DNA of 5,989 nt from Planctomycetota bacterium (GCA_021798635.1 JAJZGH010000238.1:1-5989); one strand, 5' to 3'. Positions 1-5,989 are shown, numbered from the stretch's first letter. Translations and numbers: made by a program. The notes: generated from the letters alone by a model not told the origin.

Positions 1-33
1 ATTTAATTCAGCCTGAAACACACTATACCGACG

Positions 34-73
34 TAGAATTGTCACCCCTTAGCCGAAATAGAAGTGTCACCCC
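34..73. repeat. Pair of 15-base direct repeats, possible transposase-binding sites
   Basis: TAGAATTGTCACCCC (34-48) is repeated as TAGAAGTGTCACCCC (59-73). The two copies match at 14 of 15 positions and are spaced 25 bases start to start, a little over two helical turns. The bases between them are not repeated. Short spaced direct repeats of this kind are known at the termini of some insertion sequences, IS21-family elements among them, where they bind the transposase. That link is inference, because no transposase gene and no opposite end lies in the window. A regulator-binding pair is the alternative, but the only gene within 150 bases is the 3' end of a pseudogene. Confidence 0.5.
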
Positions 74-76
74 CGG

Positions 77-99
77 AAAAGGTTCCAGGTACCTTTTTT
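77..99. repeat. Inverted repeat followed by a T run
   Basis: AAAAGGT (77-83) and ACCTTTT (91-97) are perfect inverted arms of 7 bases around a 7-base loop, and the T run continues to 99. It could act as a weak intrinsic terminator. On the - strand it lies just past the stop of the dihydrofolate-reductase-like pseudogene. It could equally be a REP-like palindrome belonging to the mobile-element end suggested by the direct repeats that finish four bases earlier. The stem is AT-rich, so terminator strength is doubtful. Confidence 0.4.
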
Positions 100-146
100 G
101 TGTGGTTGGCGGTCAGGGAGCGGGTTTTCCATGGACATATATCCGG

Positions 147-538
147 TTAATTCTCTACGCGGTATCGCGTCCAGATAACGCCGCCGGGAAGGCGTTTTAT
201 TGACTTAACTTGAAGCGCCTTTGCCTGCCGCGACGTATGCCCCTTTGGCGCGTCAAACACGATGGGTGTTCCAATCGAACCGTCCGCAACCGGGACAACA
301 ACATGGCTGATTTCATCAATGAGAGACGCTTTCAGGAACGCCCCCCCAACATAATCCCACCGCCATCTATACGGATCGTTTTAATCCGAAAAAGCTTTGA
401 CAACTTTGTGACGGCCCTTTTCAGGTCGATGGAGGTTTTGCCCGTCGATTCATTGGCATCCTGAAAACAGGAAATATTGTCTGGGATACGGCACAACACG
501 GTATCGGCACGACAGTTTGCAAAATCGGGTGCTAACGG
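147..538 (-). pseudogene. Dihydrofolate reductase / RibD C-terminal-like pseudogene
   Basis: Read on the - strand, the downstream part (344 to 147) encodes about 65 residues: GAFLKASLIDEISHVVVPVA, then DGSIGTPIVFDAP, ending in VIWTRYRVEN and a TAA stop. This is the C-terminal half of the 'dihydrofolate reductase family' (RibD_C fold), whose members carry an LIDEIS...PVADG...GTP.LFD pattern. The upstream part (538 to about 345) reads in another frame and contains IPDNIS, then IDLKRAV, RIKTIRIDGGGIM, matching the preceding strands and the GGG loop. The frames switch at a run of seven G (complement of 341-347); the upstream frame stops soon after at TGA (332-334). An in-frame TAG (539-541) closes the 5' side with no plausible start, so roughly the first third of the fold is missing. 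It is a remnant unless the G run is a sequencing error, and even then it lacks its N-terminus. Family recognition is from memory of motifs. Confidence 0.77.
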
Positions 539-561
539 CTAGTTTGCACGTTGGTGTTGTT

Positions 562-1755
562 ATGCATAAATCAATATCTCACAAATCCGCTCCGGCTGAT
601 CGCATCGTGGGCAATGCCGTGAAGCTTCGGCACCAATTGCATCAGATTCCGGAATTGGCGTATGAAGAACGGGAAACCAGTGATCTGGTGGCGGCGGAAT
701 TGACCCGACTGGGCATACGCTTTCAGCGCGGTTTGGCGGGCGGCACGGGCATTCTGGCGGAAATTGGCGAGGGGGATCGGTGCGTGGCGTTACGGGCGGA
801 TATGGATGCGCTTCCGATAACTGAAGCCACCGACGTGGCCTGGAAAAGCCGGCGGCCCGGACGTATGCACGCCTGCGGCCATGACGGCCACATGGCGGTT
901 TTGCTGGGGACAGCGGCTACTTTAGCTGCTCAACGCGACAGACTTGGCGGACGCGTCAAGCTGATTTTTCAGCCTGCGGAAGAGGGCCGCAATGGGGCCT
1001 TGCGGATGTGTGAGGATCATGTGCTGGATTCGCCGCCGGCGCAAGCGATTTTCGGCCTCCATGGCTGGCCGGAACTTACGGTGGGGCAGGTCGCATCGCG
1101 CAGCGGATGTTTGCTGGCGGCGGTGGATACGATTGTTATTGAAGTCCGCGGGGTTGGCACTCATGCCGCCTATCCGCACAAAGGAAAAAATCCAATTCCG
1201 TGTGCCGCGGCCATGATGGCGGAAATATCCGCTGCGTTGAATTCGCGCATCGCCCCCACCGATACCGTGGTATTTACGGTTGGAACTTTCAATGCCGGGC
1301 AGGCCAGCAATGTGGTGCCGGACTGCGCCAACTTCAGCGGCACCTTGCGAACGCTGACCGCCGGCGTTCGCAAACAGACCCTTACGATTATTCGCGAAGT
1401 TAGTCGCACGCTGGCGGCCGTTCATGGCTGTCAGGCCCGTGTGCAATTAACCAGCGGTACACCGGCTACGATCAACAGCGGTCCCGCGTATGATTTTTTT
1501 CATCGCACGGCATGTGACGCGCTGGGTGAGGGAAATGTGCATCTGCTGGATCAGCCGTTTCTTTGGAGTGAAGATTTTGCCTATTATCTGCGGCGTGTAC
1601 CCGGATGTTTTTTTGTTCTTGGCACGCGCCCGCGTGGCCGCAAGACCTACCCCATGCTGCATAATCCGCAGTATGAATTTCCCGATTCAGCGGTAGCCAC
1701 GGGCATTGGCATTTTGTCCGCCCTGGCGATGAATTTTCTCTCTGAAAGCCAGTGA
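562..1755 (+). CDS. M20-family metal-dependent amidohydrolase (hippurate hydrolase / N-acyl-amino acid amidohydrolase type)
   Basis: This is a 397-residue protein, the usual length for the M20D group, which hydrolyses N-acyl amino acids such as hippurate or auxin conjugates with a two-metal centre in the cytoplasm. Visible hallmarks, numbered from this ATG, are RHQLHQIPELAYEE (23-36), LRADMDALPI (77-86), the metal-binding HACGHDGH (103-110, C105 and H107), FQPAEEG (136-142, with the general-base and ligand pair E140/E141) and GLHGWP (165-170). The lid/dimerisation domain has GVGTHAAYPHKGKNPI (197-212, H201). The C-terminus has WSEDFAYY (335-342) and a ligand histidine in LHNPQYEFPD (366-375). 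All key residues look intact. The ATG at 562 was chosen because family similarity begins about 13 residues later; a TTG at 517 would add 15 residues with no signal-peptide character. Neither start has a good Shine-Dalgarno sequence. The true substrate cannot be told. The next gene starts 18 bases after the stop. Confidence 0.93.
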   Translation: MHKSISHKSAPADRIVGNAVKLRHQLHQIPELAYEERETSDLVAAELTRLGIRFQRGLAGGTGILAEIGEGDRCVALRADMDALPITEATDVAWKSRRPGRMHACGHDGHMAVLLGTAATLAAQRDRLGGRVKLIFQPAEEGRNGALRMCEDHVLDSPPAQAIFGLHGWPELTVGQVASRSGCLLAAVDTIVIEVRGVGTHAAYPHKGKNPIPCAAAMMAEISAALNSRIAPTDTVVFTVGTFNAGQASNVVPDCANFSGTLRTLTAGVRKQTLTIIREVSRTLAAVHGCQARVQLTSGTPATINSGPAYDFFHRTACDALGEGNVHLLDQPFLWSEDFAYYLRRVPGCFFVLGTRPRGRKTYPMLHNPQYEFPDSAVATGIGILSALAMNFLSESQ

Positions 1756-1761
1756 GCAACC

Positions 1762-1765
1762 GGAG
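1762..1765 (+). promoter_or_regulatory. Ribosome binding site of the TIGR03790-family gene
   Basis: GGAG lies 8 bases before the ATG at 1774, inside the 18-base gap after the amidohydrolase stop. It fixes the start codon and supports translation from a shared message. Confidence 0.6.
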
Positions 1766-1773
1766 TAATTTGC

Positions 1774-3498
1774 ATGCGCGTTTTTTGCTGTCCCTGCAGC
1801 CTGCGACCCCGGCGGACGTGCTGGATTTTCCTGCCGGCAATTCTGGGATGCTTTCTCCTGTCGGCACGTATGGCCCCCGCGCTTACGCCGCGGCAAGTCG
1901 CGGTAATCGTCAATGGAAACATTCCCGGTTCCTGGCAGGTGGCCAGATACTACATCAAGGCCAGGAATATTCCCGCCACTCATCTGATCGTGCTGAATTT
2001 AACCAACCATAATGTTAATGATGTGCCCGCGGCATATTACAGGCTGCGTATCGCCAGCGCCATCAGAGAAATTCTCCGGCAACGCCACTTAGCCAGGCAG
2101 ATTAAATGTCTGGTAACCACTTATGGGATTCCGCTGCGGGTTGAGCCGCGGACGCCCTCGACGAATACTAGACGAGAGTTGGCAAGCGTCGAAACGCAGT
2201 TGAAGCATTGCGCCGTTGAATTACGCCGCGGAATCGCACAAATGCAGGCCGTGGCACCGGCAGCCACCGCCCCGGCTGCTCCGCCCGCCCCGCCGGCACA
2301 AACTCAACCGGCTTATGCAGTTAGCGAATTAGCACAATTTCGGATGGCGGCCAATGCCGCGATTCAACGCTACGAACATTTGCCGTCGGCAGCGCGGCGC
2401 GCCGCATCGCACGAATTTCTAAAACTCCTTACCACCTATTTCGGCTCGGGCGGGATGGCCAGTATGATTCACGTGCATGGCCATAGCCTCAAGGCGATGG
2501 CGCAACGGGAATCCCTGAGAACACAACGCGCCTGGGTTGCCGCTGAAATGCAAAAGTATCAGCAGCTTGCCGTGCATCGGGACCATTTGGCGAATCGTAA
2601 AAAAATGCGACTACTGCAGTTTCATGTGTTTGGCCTGGCCGGCTTAACAGATGAGTTACTTCTCGATCGCACGTATCTTTCCCAGCATGGCCGCAACACT
2701 GCATTGGATAACGACCTTATGATGCTCTGGTACCATGCCACGCCGCCGTTGCAGCCACAGATGAATCCTGATTATCTCCCGCTTTGGCATGAATCCAACC
2801 TTATTAATGGCTCCCCCCGAGCGATTATGGTTTCTCGGCTTGACGGCCTGACGCCGGAAATGGTCATCGGTATCATCCGTAATTCGGTGACCGTACAACA
2901 CCATGGCCTGCACGGAGTGGCCTATTTTGACGCCCGCGGCTTACATGGCACGGACCCTTATTCGATATTTGATCATGACATTCGTGTGACCGCCCGATAT
3001 ATCAAAAAAAATGCCGCCATCCATGTGGTACTTAATGACGTTCCCGCATTATTGCAGGCAAAAAACTGTCCGCGGGCCGCGCTATATTGCGGCTGGTATT
3101 CGGTGCATCATTACGTGGATTCATGCCAATGGCTGCCCGGATGCGTAGGCTACCACGTCGCAAGTTTTGAACTTACGACGCTGCATAATCCAGCGGATAC
3201 CGGATGGTGCATTAACATGCTCAAACATGGTGTGGTGGGCACGCTGGGCGCGGTGGCCGAGCCATATTTACAGGCCTTTCCCAGGCCGTCGGTATTTTTT
3301 CCACTGTTACTTTCCGGAAAATTTACGCAAAGTGAAGTCTATTTTCTGACCACACCGGAAGTGGGTTGGCGCATCGCGTATGTAGGCGATCCGCTTTACA
3401 ACCCATTTAAGCACGACCCCAGAATCGCCGCTGCCGAACTGAAAAAAACACCCCTGTTCGCCAAAGCCTTCCAGGAAATCAAGGCCCTTAATTATTAA
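1774..3498 (+). CDS. Secreted TIGR03790-family protein
   Basis: This is a 574-residue protein of unknown biochemical role. The N-terminus is a likely Sec signal peptide: arginines at 11, 13 and 14, a hydrophobic stretch at about 17-31 and an APA cleavage site at 34-36. It should be exported. The mature start VAVIVNGNIPGSWQVARYYIK (43-62), ARNIPATHLI (63-72) and IKCLVTTYGIPLRV (110-123) are the conserved opening of the TIGR03790 family. Later blocks are NPDYLPLW (331-338), IMVSRLDGL (351-359), GVAYFDARG (381-389), ALYCGWYS (436-443) and, near the end, GWRIAYVGDPLYNPF (531-545). Between the two parts is a long insert (about 130-280) with an Ala/Pro-rich linker (159-180) and helical, possibly coiled-coil flanks; this probably explains a length above what I recall for the family. 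As I recall the family description, it occurs only in genomes that encode exosortase, the sorting enzyme for PEP-CTERM proteins. This protein ends in KALNY-like sequence with no PEP-CTERM tail. It is probably co-transcribed with the amidohydrolase upstream. Confidence 0.85.
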   Translation: MRVFCCPCSLRPRRTCWIFLPAILGCFLLSARMAPALTPRQVAVIVNGNIPGSWQVARYYIKARNIPATHLIVLNLTNHNVNDVPAAYYRLRIASAIREILRQRHLARQIKCLVTTYGIPLRVEPRTPSTNTRRELASVETQLKHCAVELRRGIAQMQAVAPAATAPAAPPAPPAQTQPAYAVSELAQFRMAANAAIQRYEHLPSAARRAASHEFLKLLTTYFGSGGMASMIHVHGHSLKAMAQRESLRTQRAWVAAEMQKYQQLAVHRDHLANRKKMRLLQFHVFGLAGLTDELLLDRTYLSQHGRNTALDNDLMMLWYHATPPLQPQMNPDYLPLWHESNLINGSPRAIMVSRLDGLTPEMVIGIIRNSVTVQHHGLHGVAYFDARGLHGTDPYSIFDHDIRVTARYIKKNAAIHVVLNDVPALLQAKNCPRAALYCGWYSVHHYVDSCQWLPGCVGYHVASFELTTLHNPADTGWCINMLKHGVVGTLGAVAEPYLQAFPRPSVFFPLLLSGKFTQSEVYFLTTPEVGWRIAYVGDPLYNPFKHDPRIAAAELKKTPLFAKAFQEIKALNY

Positions 3499-3511
3499 TC
3501 TGTACGGTCAT

Positions 3512-3537
3512 CCGGTGCCCTTGTAATTCAACACCGG
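3512..3537. repeat. Inverted repeat downstream of the TIGR03790-family gene
   Basis: CCGGTG (3512-3517) and CACCGG (3532-3537) form a 6-bp stem with a 14-base loop, 13 bases after the stop at 3498. No T run follows, so it is at best a weak or factor-assisted terminator of the two-gene unit. The rest of the gap up to 3619 holds only a shorter inverted repeat, TGCAT/ATGCA (3584-3599), and no recognised gene. Confidence 0.3.
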
Positions 3538-3619
3538 CCGCAGGCAGCGGACAATTCGTGAAGTATGCAATTCTCATGTCGGTTGCATGGCATGATGCAC
3601 GCCGGTAGCGTTATTCAAG

Positions 3620-3841
3620 ATGTTGGAACGAAAACACTACAACAACGCTCCAATTATCCAAGCCTTAATTGACGTGCAGGTGAAAAGCCCGCGATTGGTA
3701 GATCTGGCAACCTTGGTGTCCCCTCCCAAGGAAATTACCACGGATTATCCTGCCAAGCCTGCCGACACCCGGGACCTAAGGAACAGCACCATCAACCAAA
3801 GGGGACGTGCGATTATAGCGCCCTTTTTCCCAAGAGCCTGA
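3620..3841 (+). pseudogene. TIGR04255-like N-terminal fragment
   Basis: The frame runs 73 codons from ATG. Its first 44 residues, with HYNNAPIIQALIDVQV (6-21), LVDLATL (26-32) and ITTDYP (39-44), resemble the opening of TIGR04255-family proteins, which start with a Y.NAPI.EALI.I pattern and are usually around 250 residues. Their function is unknown to me; some lie in defence or mobile regions. After the DYP the sequence becomes basic and low in hydrophobics (AKPADTRDLRN and onward) with no family character and then stops. I read this as a gene that lost its 3' part at about base 3750 and runs into unrelated DNA. The ribosome binding site is weak. Family assignment rests on about 40 residues; a short stand-alone protein cannot be ruled out. 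Confidence 0.5.
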
Positions 3842-4047
3842 CCGAGCCGTGGCAGGCTTTGCCAGATCAGCGCGGAGGCCCACCTGATTAAGAGCCGCGG
3901 CACACAGAAATCCTCGTGCTCGCTGTAATGGTCTCGCGGGTGCACTAAAACTGGCTGCGCAGCGAGGGTTTTGCCGATAAAAGTTTCAGCAAGGTCTTTG
4001 TTGGAATCTTCCGGCGGCGGCTTGTGGTGCTGTAGCGGGGGGAATCC
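3753..4047. other. Gap before the cyclase gene with no recognised gene
   Basis: This stretch follows the point where the TIGR04255 resemblance ends. It starts with CCTGCC repeated around AAG (3749-3763 region). Open frames exist on both strands, including a - strand frame spanning 3745-4167, but none shows a family I recognise and all have irregular composition. The complement contains TATAAT at about 3811-3816, but with no matching -35 box. The promoter of the cyclase gene is probably somewhere here, but I cannot place it. Confidence 0.35.
4037..4044 (+). promoter_or_regulatory. Purine-rich ribosome binding site of the cyclase gene
   Basis: GGGGGGAA lies 3 bases before the TTG at 4048, with its G-rich core about 5 bases away. 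This favours TTG as the start over the ATG at 4066, which has only GGAA at 4054-4057. Confidence 0.45.
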
Positions 4048-5232
4048 TTGAATGGAAATGGCAAGATGGGTGTTGACCCCCGAACAATGTTTTTGTCCAT
4101 TATGCTGATCTTGGCGGTTATGGGACTGGCCCAACTGGCTTTCTACCGCCTGCGCCCGCACGAGCATTATTTCGGTTATTGGTCTCTGGCAAACGTCACC
4201 AGTATGGCGGCAGTTTTACTTTTGTCTTTCAAAGGCCGCACGCCACCGCTGTGGTCCATGGCCACCATCAATACCCTCATTGTATTGGCGTGGGGATGGT
4301 GCTGGTGCGGATGCCGCGTATTTTCGGGGCGGCGGCCGAGGCTCCGGGCACTGGCCGTATTTGTGGCTGCGGTTTTTGCAATTTTTGTCATACCCTCACC
4401 CATCAGTGAACAGTTTTCCTGTCGGCTGCTGGTACTATCGGCCGGGATTGAGTTAATGGTGCTGGCGATGGGATGGTCTGTACTGACAATCGCACGACAC
4501 CAGCAGCTTGCGTGCGCGTGGATGATGTCGCTTCTAACCGCAGGTATTGCAATCCTGATCGCGGTGCGTGGTTGCTGGGGAGCCATGGCGTTAGGGCCTG
4601 GAATGCGTTTAACACAGGAACTTTTGGGAGTGCTGGTGCTTCCATCCGTTGTTATCGTGCTGGCGTTGAATATGGGTTTGACGCTGATGGTTGCCGAGCG
4701 CATGCGCAACGTGCTTGTGCATGCCGCTGATCGTGATGAACTCACGCAGGTGCTCAATCGACGCGGATTCAAGGCGGTGCTATGGCGGCTACTCCGAAAC
4801 AGGAATCAGGCAAATCCGGGTGCGGTGGTGTTAATTGATCTGGATTATTTTAAGGTAACCAATGATACGCTCGGCCACGCCGCCGGTGATCGTCTTCTGC
4901 GCTGCCTTGCCGAGGCGGTAACGGGGCAGTTGCGGTCCGGCGATGCCGTAGGCCGCATGGGCGGCGATGAATTTGCTGTCGCGCTTGCCGGCGTTGATCC
5001 CATGCAGGCCGCGGAAATTGCCGAGCGATTACGCGCCGCCTATGTGGCCGCCGCCGCCTTGATCTCCCCGGAAATCAAACCGACAATGAGCATGGGAATC
5101 GCTACGATCAGCCGCGATGATCGGTCCATCAATGACTTGATAGCGCGTGCGGACAAAGCTCTATACAACGCCAAAGCCGCCGGTCGCGGCAATGCGGTGG
5201 TCTGGTCGCAATCTTCCCGCGCGGTTGCGTGA
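4048..5232 (+). CDS. Membrane-anchored diguanylate cyclase (GGDEF domain)
   Basis: This 394-residue protein should make cyclic di-GMP from two GTP at the inner membrane. The N-terminal half has about seven hydrophobic segments (roughly 14-35, 45-61, 68-86, 99-116, 125-149, 156-176 and 190-214) and no recognisable sensory domain. It resembles other multi-pass cyclases whose ligand is unknown. A short linker (215-230) leads to the GGDEF domain (about 229-387): DELTQVLNRRGF (230-241), the metal-binding IDLDYFK (263-269), NDTLGHAAGD (272-281), then RMGGDEF (303-309) with the A-site intact, and SMGIAT (348-353). RSGD (296-299) sits exactly five residues before GGDEF, giving a complete RxxD inhibitory site, so product feedback is expected. 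There is no EAL or HD-GYP domain. The start is TTG on the strength of the ribosome site; the ATG at 4066 would remove six residues before the first helix. It stands alone, with a truncated - strand gene converging on its 3' end. Confidence 0.92.
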   Translation: MNGNGKMGVDPRTMFLSIMLILAVMGLAQLAFYRLRPHEHYFGYWSLANVTSMAAVLLLSFKGRTPPLWSMATINTLIVLAWGWCWCGCRVFSGRRPRLRALAVFVAAVFAIFVIPSPISEQFSCRLLVLSAGIELMVLAMGWSVLTIARHQQLACAWMMSLLTAGIAILIAVRGCWGAMALGPGMRLTQELLGVLVLPSVVIVLALNMGLTLMVAERMRNVLVHAADRDELTQVLNRRGFKAVLWRLLRNRNQANPGAVVLIDLDYFKVTNDTLGHAAGDRLLRCLAEAVTGQLRSGDAVGRMGGDEFAVALAGVDPMQAAEIAERLRAAYVAAAALISPEIKPTMSMGIATISRDDRSINDLIARADKALYNAKAAGRGNAVVWSQSSRAVA

Positions 5233-5647
5233 GATTTTGTGCCCCATCTCCCCGCAGTTCCACATAATCGTGCTGTCGATCACTATCTGATTTTTCATCC
5301 GGATGGGTAATGCTCACATGCACAATCCGCCGCACGCCCGCCGTCCTGGCCGCGGCAAACAATCGCCGGCTGTTTTCAATGGCCTCTGCAAAACAGAATT
5401 GCCCGGTATTAAACCGTACCCAGTAGGTGTTAAACAGGACACTTACGCCCGCAAGTGCCCCCGCCAGCTTTTCCGGCTCCTGCCAGTGAAACGGTTGAAC
5501 CTCCACGGACTGGCCAAAAGGATTATGCCGCTGTGGCGAATTGGTTAGTGTTCGTACGCGAGCTCCCTGTGCCAGCAACCGCTTGGCAATATATTTGCCC
5601 GAGTAGCCAAAAGCCCCGGTAACCGCGTGGAGCGGCGAATCGTTCAT
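5129..5647 (-). pseudogene. NmrA/NAD(P)-binding protein, C-terminally truncated
   Basis: Numbered from the ATG at 5647, residues 1 to about 122 match the start of an atypical short-chain-dehydrogenase/NmrA-like family. AVTGAFGYSGKYIAKRLL (8-25) holds the GxxGxxG dinucleotide loop. VRTLTNSP (31-38), NPFGQSVEVQPFHW (42-55), ALAGVSVLFNTYWVRF (64-79), ENSRRLFAAARTAGVRRIVH (91-110) and VSITHPDEKSD (111-121) follow in the family order. Relatives are about 290-300 residues and continue with a YFRGK segment and the substrate domain. Here the similarity fades between 5285 and 5235, and the frame then runs antisense through the last codons of the cyclase gene to a stop at 5129. The product, if made, would be half a Rossmann fold. 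GGAGG 5 bases upstream supports the ATG at 5647; the ATG at 5683 is a weaker alternative. It faces the cyclase gene tail to tail. An unusual shortened but functional protein is unlikely. Confidence 0.75.
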
Positions 5648-5707
5648 TCCATCCTCCATCATTTTCCTTTCCTTTCCCAACATCCCGCCGCAGCACTACC
5701 GCCAACA

Positions 5708-5914
5708 TTATAGAAAGGCGGGCAGCAGGAATAAAAACAATGCCAAGCTGAATAGCAGCACAGGTAGCCCGGTGATGAACCACCAGACGTACATAATATC
5801 AGGCATTTCCTGACCACGATGCCTCAGCAGCAACATACAGAAACTGCCAAGATACCACGTTCCCAGGCAAGAAAAAATGGCGAGGACGGCAAAATCTCCG
5901 GTTTGCCCCGCTAG
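5708..5914 (-). pseudogene. C-terminal remnant of a two-helix membrane protein
   Basis: On the - strand, 68 codons end at TAA (complement of 5708-5710). Two strongly hydrophobic segments are evident: FAVLAIFSCLGTWYLGSF, continuing CMLLLRH, and after a polar turn (RGQEMPDI) a second, MYVWWFITGLPVLLFSLALF continuing LFLLPAFL. The regular hydrophobic pattern and aromatic residues at the helix ends argue for a real coding region. There is no usable start before the first helix: upstream in frame come RLLAGQTGD, then sequence I do not regard as native, then a TGA at 5963-5965. I do not recognise the family. It lies 60 bases upstream of the NmrA-like start on the same strand and may once have been co-transcribed with it. 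Confidence 0.55.
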
Positions 5915-5989
5915 GAGCCTGTCCGAGTAATCGCCGGGTTGCGACGGCGTGATTTTTGGCTGTCATCAAGAAGCGGCGACGATGGCGTA
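5915..5989. mobile_element. Possible insertion-sequence terminus at the right edge
   Basis: GAGCCTGTCCGAGTAATC (5915-5932) resembles terminal inverted repeats of IS5-type elements, which often begin with a GAGCCTGTCC-like string (from memory). It follows directly on CTAG (5911-5914), the type of short YTAR target that IS5-group elements duplicate. Rightward from here the - strand membrane-protein frame loses its character and meets a stop at 5963-5965, as expected if an element had inserted. The other end, the duplicated target and a transposase gene would lie outside the window. An ATG at 5982 could open a gene but only eight bases are visible. Confidence 0.35.

Noticed and set aside
210..464. 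+ strand open frame of 84 codons from TTG
   Set aside because: It is the shadow of the - strand dihydrofolate-reductase-like pseudogene; composition is irregular and nothing in it resembles a family.
362..535. + strand reading with an in-frame TGA at 398-400 that looked protein-like and hinted at a selenocysteine codon
   Set aside because: The same bases read on the - strand give recognisable family motifs; the + strand resemblance is a by-product, and no insertion-element hairpin supports recoding.
517..545. TTGCAA and TAGTTT, 17 bases apart, as a promoter for the amidohydrolase gene
   Set aside because: The -10 box matches only three of six consensus positions, so chance is a sufficient explanation.
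922..1446. Long - strand frame inside the amidohydrolase gene
   Set aside because: It is antisense to an intact conserved gene and has no family character.
1842..1851. Possible lipobox ILGC in the TIGR03790 signal region (Cys26)
   Set aside because: Leu at the -2 position is atypical and the hydrophobic core continues past the cysteine to a better APA cleavage site at residues 34-36.
3745..4167. - strand frame of 140 codons overlapping the cyclase start
   Set aside because: It has no recognisable domain, its upper part is antisense to the first cyclase membrane helix, and no ribosome site supports it.
5231..5250. GAGAT/ATCTC inverted repeat just after the cyclase stop as a terminator
   Set aside because: The stem is five pairs, the loop is long and no T run follows.
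5303..5548. + strand frame of 81 codons
   Set aside because: It is the complement of the well-supported NmrA-like coding stretch.

Overview
The window looks like an accessory stretch of a bacterial chromosome with moderate-to-high GC (judged by eye). The best guess is a member of the PVC superphylum, perhaps Planctomycetota or Verrucomicrobiota. The pointers are a TIGR03790-family secreted protein (a family known to co-occur with exosortase), a TIGR04255-like fragment and poor Shine-Dalgarno use at one start. This assignment is inference; there is no rRNA, tRNA or marker gene.

Three intact genes lie on the + strand. An M20-family amidohydrolase (562-1755) is followed after 18 nt by a secreted TIGR03790-family protein (1774-3498), so the two are probably co-transcribed. 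Further on is a membrane-anchored diguanylate cyclase (4048-5232) with about seven membrane segments, an intact GGDEF active site and an intact RxxD inhibitory site.

The spaces between and around these genes hold broken genes. Bases 147-538 (- strand) are a dihydrofolate-reductase/RibD-C-like pseudogene, missing its N-terminal part and frameshifted at a run of seven G. Bases 3620-3841 (+) begin like a TIGR04255 protein but lose the family after about 44 codons. Bases 5129-5647 (-) are the N-terminal part of an NmrA/NAD(P)-binding protein whose reading frame ends antisense to the cyclase gene. Bases 5708-5914 (-) are the C-terminal part of a two-helix membrane protein that lacks a start and abuts a possible insertion-sequence end at 5915.

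The left edge (34-99) carries two 15-base direct repeats and an inverted repeat next to a T run, which may be a mobile-element terminus. The cyclase segment sits between two convergent genes that both lost their 3' parts, which suggests that it replaced the junction between them. No CRISPR array, RNA gene or complete mobile element was found. The dominant theme is gene decay and rearrangement; I see no clear new multi-gene system.
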